Of a stretch of DNA of 64,000 bases, positions 59,129-64,000 are shown one piece after another. Numbering within the stretch: position 1 is the first letter of the stretch; the number at the start of each line of letters is the position of its first letter. The notes below the pieces were generated by a model. It ran no database searches and had not been told where the DNA came from. It saw only the letters and a program-made list of their open reading frames with translations. Position numbers and translations under genes: made by a program. The stretch comes from Anisodus tanguticus (Eukaryota; Streptophyta; Magnoliopsida; Solanales; Solanaceae): assembly GCA_034509755.1 (NCBI GenBank), contig CM067544.1, positions 9,403,501 through 9,467,500 of the forward strand, read 5' to 3'.

Positions 59129-59505
59129 AATAATTTTTATTTTGTACATTATATTTCTCAAATTAAACAATTAATTTTTTTCGGTAACTAAGAAAAGAAA
59201 ATAAATAACAATTAATTAATGATGGTGCATTGTATCTAAGTTTATTAATCTTGTCAAAAAGAAGTTTATTAATCTTGGGTTGACGTGATTCAAAATAGAA
59301 TCCATGTACATTAGAATATGAAGTGTTGTGAATTGTTTCAGGTACACAATATATAGTTTATAAATAGACACATGTACTTTAACTTCATATACCAAAATAT
59401 AAAAATTCATATATTATATCTTCTCTTCCATGGCTACTCATTTGAAAGATGTAAAAAAGTCTACGCTAACTGATGAGCTGAGAAAAATATTATGTGCCGA
59501 ATGTA

Positions 59506-59601
59506 GTTTATGCCCTTCAAAAAGTTAAAGATGAAATTGAGTTCAGTTCGCATGAAAAGAAGAATCAATTGACTATAGATACATATTTTAGTAAAGCATA
59601 A
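59506..59601 (+). pseudogene. C-terminal end of a pogo-like transposase
   Basis: An open run of 31 codons ending EKKNQLTIDTYFSKA and a TAA stop. The QxTIxxYF-type ending is the usual C-terminus of plant pogo/Tigger-like transposases. Everything upstream is out of frame or lost, so no DDE catalytic region remains. Confidence 0.6.
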
Positions 59602-60016
59602 AATTTGAAATAAAAATTATTTAGAAAGTGTTTTATTTTATGAATTATATATGTAATTTTCATACGTATTTAATGAATTATTATTTTATATTTTCAGTGG
59701 GCCTCAAGGATTTTTTTTAAAATTATTATCTTATGTATTTATCGAGGTTATTATTTTATCCCATTGGTCCAAGTCGGGACCGGAGAAAATTATTATTTAA
59801 TCGAAGTTATTAATTTATCGAATATTCATTTATCGAGGTTTTACTGTATGACTGAAATTCAAAATTTAGATAAAAATAATTAAACTTCAGTCATATGTAC
59901 ATGAAATTCAACTATATGAAACTTCAAATGCATGTATGAAGTGCTTCGAAATAGATAAATTTGCAAATCTTTACCCACTGTAAATATGGTTAATAGTAAT
60001 CCCAAAATTGGTATTC

Positions 60017-61260
60017 ATTCACACAAATGTCCCATTTTGGGGTGGTCTTTAATTTTTTCTCTTCAAATTTGATTTTTTAATTTTTGGTGCGGTATAATTA
60101 GAATTTCGCTCGACATAATTAGTATTTATCTTCGGCATATGTAGCATACACAACCCACATATTATGTCGGATAAGGCATAACTGTCAACACTCAACATAA
60201 TATGTAAAAAGACATTCGGCGAGCATAATTAGCGTTTAATTTCAACATATGTATCATAATATCCACACAAACTATGCCGGATAAGGCATAATTTTCAACA
60301 CACAACATAATGTAAAAAATTATTATAAAACTATGCCGCATAACTTAATTCCTACATAATTTATGTCGCGCGAAACAAAAATTCAGTTTTTGAAGAAAAA
60401 AATATTATACAAACTATGCCTTGCGAAGTAGACCTGAATATTTTCATAAAATAAATAGCAGAGGCAAAAATTAAGAACCACATATATGAAGGGAAAAAAT
60501 TAAAGTGGGCGTTTGAGGGATCAAAAAAATGTTTGTGCACTTTGGTCATTTTAAAAAATTGCTTCATTGGAACGTACTAAAACCCCCATAAATTTAAGTA
60601 CAAACGCGTATGAAGCGGTGATCGAGTTTGGGCCATCTGTTTGTAGGTCGTCCACTTATTGGACTAGAGCCTCGTTTGGGCCCTTAATTTAACTAGTTTT
60701 CATTGGCACAAATGCTCCTATTTCGGGGTCGTCTTTATTTTTTACCTTTTAAATTTGTGTTTTTTTAATTTTTATCCTTCATCACTTTTAATGCGTCATA
60801 AATTGACATTCGGCCGGCATAATTAGTGTTTAATTTCGGCATATGTATCATAACATTTCACAAGCTATGTCGGAGAAGGGAAAACTTTCAACATAATCTG
60901 AAGAAAAAAATACTCCCTTTGTTCCAAAAAGATTGTCTTAGTTTGATTTGACACAAAGTTTTTTAAGAAATAAAGAAGACTTCTGAAATGTGTGATTCAA
61001 ATTAAGCTTTAGATATTTTTGTGATTGCAAATCATTTCACAAAGTTAAATTGTTTGTAAATATATAAATGTGATGATCTTTTTGGTACAATCTAATAAGG
61101 AAAGTAAGACAATTTTTTTGGAAAGGAGGAATATAAGTTTAGATTTCTCTTGACATAGTTAGCATTTAGCTTCGGCTTATGTATCATTAGATCCACACAA
61201 GTTATGCGGAAAAAGATAAAACTTTCAACACTCAACATAATCTGAAAAACACACACAATT
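60017..61260. repeat. Dispersed ~110-bp repeat, four copies
   Basis: Copies near 60104-60215, 60216-60320, 60800-60905 and 61140-61240 share GGCATATGTATCATAA-like, CACACAAACTATGCCGGATA-like and CACTCAACATAAT phrases. A further block (CACAAATG, then GGGGT, then GTCTTTAATTTTTT) at about 60025 recurs at 60706, so a larger segment was duplicated and later separated. No coding capacity. Confidence 0.7.
60911..61134. mobile_element. Stowaway-like MITE
   Basis: Left TACTCCCTTTGTTCCAAAAA and reversed right CTCCTTTCCAAAAAAATTG, both continuing into TTGTCTTA, are inverted repeats. TA lies at the left edge and near the right edge, as expected for Tc1/mariner-type MITEs. It interrupts the dispersed repeat between its third and fourth copies. 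Confidence 0.75.
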
Positions 61261-61365
61261 TATTTCGCATAACTTAATTCCTACAAAATTTATAACGAGC
61301 AATAAAATAATTTGTACAATAAAAATAAATATATCACATAAAACGTTGGAACTTGGTAGGAACAA

Positions 61366-61685
61366 GTAAAACGAGATGTGTTGAACATTCAAGCGTCATC
61401 AACAGCGTCTGAAAGCTCTTTTTCTCTTGAAGATTTCAAATAGGAGAGCACATACACTCATTAGCGGGAGACAGCTTGTAGATTGCAGTTTTATTCAGAG
61501 ATTGGATACGAGCGGAGCGTAGAGGGTGCGGTCAACCAGAGATCAACGAAGAAGACGATTTAAACTACAACGAAATCTTGTCCAAGGGAACTGGAAACGA
61601 CGTCGACCAATTTGACCAACAAATTCCAATTCCAACCGAAGAACCACAAGACATTGTGAAGAAATTAGAAAAGGTGTTAACTATA
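61366..61685 (+). pseudogene. hAT transposase C-terminal (dimerisation) remnant
   Basis: 61366-61440 encodes VKRDVLNIQASSTASESSFS, the conserved LxIQASSxASExxFS block of the hAT C-terminal dimerisation region (RICESLEEPER-like proteins). After a frameshift with stops near 61440-61475, another frame gives IAVLFRDWIRAERRG and an acidic tail to about 61680. The N-terminal BED finger and the catalytic part are missing. Confidence 0.75.
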
Positions 61686-61889
61686 TAATTTTCTTAATTA
61701 CAATTTTACTATGTGATTTGCAACTTTTGAACAACACCACAAAGTTGCAATTTTGAAATTGTATTACAAAAAAATCATATTTCTATTAAATAATATAAGA
61801 GGCACAAAAACAGTTTTGAGATATTTTTATTACATTATCTTGTTTAATTATTTAAGTGTTTATATTCAACTTTTTTAAAATTAAGTGTC

Positions 61890-62085
61890 TAAAAAAAAAA
61901 AAATACTGGACCCCCCACCCCGCCAACACCGGTCCCCTTTTCCGGCGGGATGAGGGACGGGAGGGGACATCGTCCTGTCCCACCGGAGGACTGATCCCGA
62001 TCCCGACCCTTTCCCAGTCCAGTTGGGTCCTGTCCCGCCGGGACCCACCCAGCCCAAACCCGGCCCAGTGACCACCCCTAGTACT
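61890..62085. mobile_element. GC-rich right end of the hAT element
   Basis: Dense CCCGNCCC/GGGNCGGG motifs, sharply GC-rich against AT-rich flanks, ending GTGACCACCCCTAG. Reversed, CTAGGGGTGGTCACTGGGCC looks like a hAT terminus. It follows the transposase remnant in the right order for an element's 3' end. The 5' end was not found. Confidence 0.6.
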
Positions 62086-62154
62086 CCAGTAAAGATAGTA
62101 TTAAATTTGTTATATTCAATTTATGTTATTGCACATGATATATTGGTCATTGGC

Positions 62155-62222
62155 AATTTTGCATTCAAGTTTTCCTTTCGTCATTTTGCATTCAAGTTTT
62201 CCTTTCGTCATTTTGCATTCAA
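62155..62222. repeat. 27-bp tandem repeat, 2.5 units
   Basis: TTTTGCATTCAAGTTTTCC followed by TTTCGTCA in direct tandem. It accounts for the FRHFAFKFSFRHFAFK pattern in a plus-strand frame, which I do not take as a gene. Confidence 0.9.
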
Positions 62223-62586
62223 ATGTGGGTGGTCAAATTCTTACTTTGAACGCACAAAAATGTTTCTAGTGTTTGTCTTTGTTCAGAGACGACTCAAGTC
62301 AGCGAGTCAAGTGAACAGTACATGTAACTACGGCAACCTTACAAAGATACTCAATTTTCAGCCACTTTCTCTATTCAATGACCAAATTGGCCTGTTAGAG
62401 GAACAAAAAATTTTGACCAACAGTTGTCTAAAAATTACTAGAGGTAGAAAGGGTCAAAGAGATGCAATAATTCCTTTTATATCCACCTTGAAGGAATTTC
62501 CTTGAATTTTCAACTAGTAAAAGGGCAGACCATGACTTTTCTATGTCATAGTAGAAACGAGTAATTTTACTCTGCCTACTTAATAG

Positions 62587-62593
62587 TATAAAG
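62587..62593 (+). promoter_or_regulatory. TATA box of the small gene at 62721
   Basis: TATAAAG in AGTATAAAGCC, about 134 bp before the start codon. It is followed at the usual distance by an AC/CT-rich leader (AACCATTCACAGC, CTTTCTTTCCTTTG), typical of a plant 5' UTR. Confidence 0.55.
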
Positions 62594-62720
62594 CCATAAC
62601 ACTAGGAAGCAACCATTCACAGCAAAATTTAATTTGCTTTCTTTCCTTTGATCCTCTTTCATCGTCCTTGTTTTTCCCTCTTATTTCATTTTGTTAGCTA
62701 TAATCTTGGCTAAAATATCC

Positions 62721-62990
62721 ATGATGGCCTTTCTATGTGGAGGTGGCTTTCACAAGAGAGAAAAGAAGAAGAAGAAGAGTGTGCAATTAGGGAGTAAAAA
62801 GCCAGTGGAGAGCAGCATAAGTAGTAAAGCTCTATCGATGGTCAAAATGATATCTTGGAGGAAAAAAGTGGAACATGATGATGAAAATGCATTGTGGAAG
62901 AGGACTATTATTAAAGGAGAAAAGTGTCGTCCTTTGGAACTTTCAGGCAAAATTTGTTATGATGCTAATGGAAATCTTGTGCTCGACTGA
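62721..62990 (+). CDS. Small plant protein of unknown function (89 residues)
   Basis: Single exon from ATGATGGCC (62721) to TGA (62990). The N-terminus is MMAFLCGGGFHKREKKKKKS, glycine-cysteine then strongly basic. The C-terminus, LWKRTIIKGEKCRPLELSGK then ICYDANGNLV, matches a C-terminal block (WxRxIxxGxKCxPLxFSGxIxYDxxGN) that I remember in many short uncharacterised angiosperm proteins. No signal peptide or membrane segment is convincing; the N-terminal cysteine and lysine run could favour membrane or nuclear association, but this is a guess. A TTG 30 bases upstream extends the frame but is not a likely plant start. Real-gene status rests on the conserved C-terminal block and the TATA box with CT-rich leader. 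Confidence 0.75.
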   Translation: MMAFLCGGGFHKREKKKKKSVQLGSKKPVESSISSKALSMVKMISWRKKVEHDDENALWKRTIIKGEKCRPLELSGKICYDANGNLVLD

Positions 62991-63589
62991 TAAATCCTTC
63001 AGTACTTCTGCCTTTCTTTTTTTCTCCTTTGGGAGGTGAGTGTGAATATTGTGATTGTTTTAACAGAACACTATCCTTGTCTGTTTTATGTTTGATTAGG
63101 ATTTAAGTTATATAAACGGACACAAACAAAGGGAAGGAAGTGAAGACAAAAGAACTCAAATTGGGGTAGAGGGTTAATTGCAGGAAACAGAATGATAGTT
63201 TGGTACAGTATATATTCTCAAAGCTTACAGTTGCAGAGCAATTTCATAAAAGAAATGGTATTTCATCAGTTTCAGTTCAATTTGCTGTATTCAAAAGATT
63301 CTTGTGCCCTGGAAATATATTGTTAAGCCGAATATCGCATGTGTTTCCGTGTCAGGTGTGACAAAATCTATACAGGTACATTAAAACTTCCATTTCCTAA
63401 TGGAAAAAAGGCTATTTCAAACACAATGATAAATCAACAAATTTTTTGATAAAAAACCTTGCTATTCTGAGTTCATCTATAATTCTGTGAACTGTTTGGA
63501 ATTGTTTTCATAATAATATTTGGTATTTGCAGCTATTTCATCTAAACATACGTCTCGTAAAAATGGACAGGCCTTAGATTGTAAGACTT
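62991..63589. other. 3' flank and spacer, nothing recognised
   Basis: Probably 3' UTR of the small gene for the first 150-250 bp, then AT-rich spacer up to the copia LTR. Confidence 0.4.
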
Positions 63590-64000
63590 TGAAAGTATTT
63601 TCCTCAATTGTATTCATTCAATAAAGGAATAATATATACACAATATACAATTAATTGAGAAGAGTAAATCATGCCTCTAATCTTCCTAATCAAATCAATC
63701 TACTTCCTAATTAACATAATTCTAATAATCACTTTACTACCTACAATACATAAAATGATACTCTCATTAATTATAATAATTATTCTAATTATTATTATAT
63801 TATAACACTTCCCCGCAGTCGAAGCTGGATGACAGCGAATGCTCGAAAATCTTCAAATAATATTAGAAGAAGTCCTTTTGTGAAAATATCTGCGATTTGA
63901 TGATGTGTCGGGACATGTAACACTCGTACTTGTCCGTGAGCCACCTTCTCACGAACAAAATGGATATCTAACTCAATATGTTTTGTGTGTTGATGATTGA
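63590..64000 (-). mobile_element. Copia element 3' end, continuing past the right edge
   Basis: Minus strand: 64000 to about 63815 encodes the copia RNase H tail (HTKHIELDIHFVREKVAHGQ, then QIADIFTKGL). It is followed by the polypurine tract CTGCGGGGAAG and the 3' LTR (63807-63590, 218 bp, TGTTATAATATA start). The tail is closely similar to that at 13950-14070, but the LTR sequence differs, so it is a related but separate family. The visible coding part has no stop before its natural end. Confidence 0.85.

Larger units (their letters stand above)
58970..59850 (+). mobile_element. Pogo-like (Lemi1/Emigrant-type) DNA transposon remnant
   Basis: The right end (plus strand) is TTATCGAGGTTTTACTG followed by TA; reversed, CAGTAAAACCTCGATAAATG is nearly the terminal repeat I remember for Emigrant/Lemi1 elements, with TA as target. 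A block with GGTCCAAGTCGGGACC at about 59766-59781 is a usual subterminal feature. A transposase tail lies at 59506-59601. The left end is not preserved in clear form, so the left coordinate is approximate. Confidence 0.65.

Noticed and set aside
61856..62505. Overlapping open frames of 70-160 codons
   Set aside because: They run through the hAT GC-rich terminus and a 27-bp tandem repeat; the FRHFAFKFSF pattern is a product of the repeat.

Overview
The window is nuclear DNA of a flowering plant, very probably of the nightshade family (Solanaceae). The genes have plant-type GT-AG introns. The AT-rich spacers carry retroposons with Solanaceae features: RTE LINE 3' ends and TS-type fragments ending in TTG repeats, an Au-like SINE and tRNA-derived SINEs. 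Genus and species cannot be resolved from the sequence alone.

Layout. 1-9,400 is transposon territory: a decayed Ty1/copia element on the minus strand (1 to about 3,440), the 3' end of an RTE LINE (about 4,136-5,310), an LTR plus gag remnant of another copia element (about 6,200-8,340) and a MITE. 9,414-14,416 is a full-length but dead copia element with both LTRs. 14,686-17,490 is a two-exon ARM-repeat protein gene. 19,701-20,373 is a Mutator-type inverted-repeat element with a perfect 9-bp target duplication. 20,719-23,376 is a five-exon NIP aquaporin gene. 23,557-31,268 is a 7.7-kb unit bounded by two ~780-bp direct repeats; it carries a minus-strand retroelement-like ORF with one frameshift, and I see no reverse transcriptase in it. 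34,871-54,623 is a 24-exon gene for a Deg7-type protease of 1107 residues; its introns hold at least ten identifiable insertions. 56,029-56,505 (minus) is a small proline-rich cell-wall-like protein. 57,300-62,090 is again repeats: an RTE tail, a SINE, a pogo/Emigrant-like remnant, a Stowaway-like MITE and a hAT remnant. 62,721-62,990 is a small plant protein gene of unknown function. The window ends in the 3' part of another copia element (63,590 onward, minus strand).

The five genes are ordinary single-copy-looking plant genes with no obvious functional link: chloroplast or nuclear proteolysis (Deg7), small-solute transport (NIP), ARM-repeat scaffold, cell wall, and one unknown. I found no sign of an undescribed system in the sense of a gene cluster. 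The least explained object is the 23,557-31,268 repeat-bounded unit. Several mobile elements could be delimited to the base by target-site duplications, which are given below.
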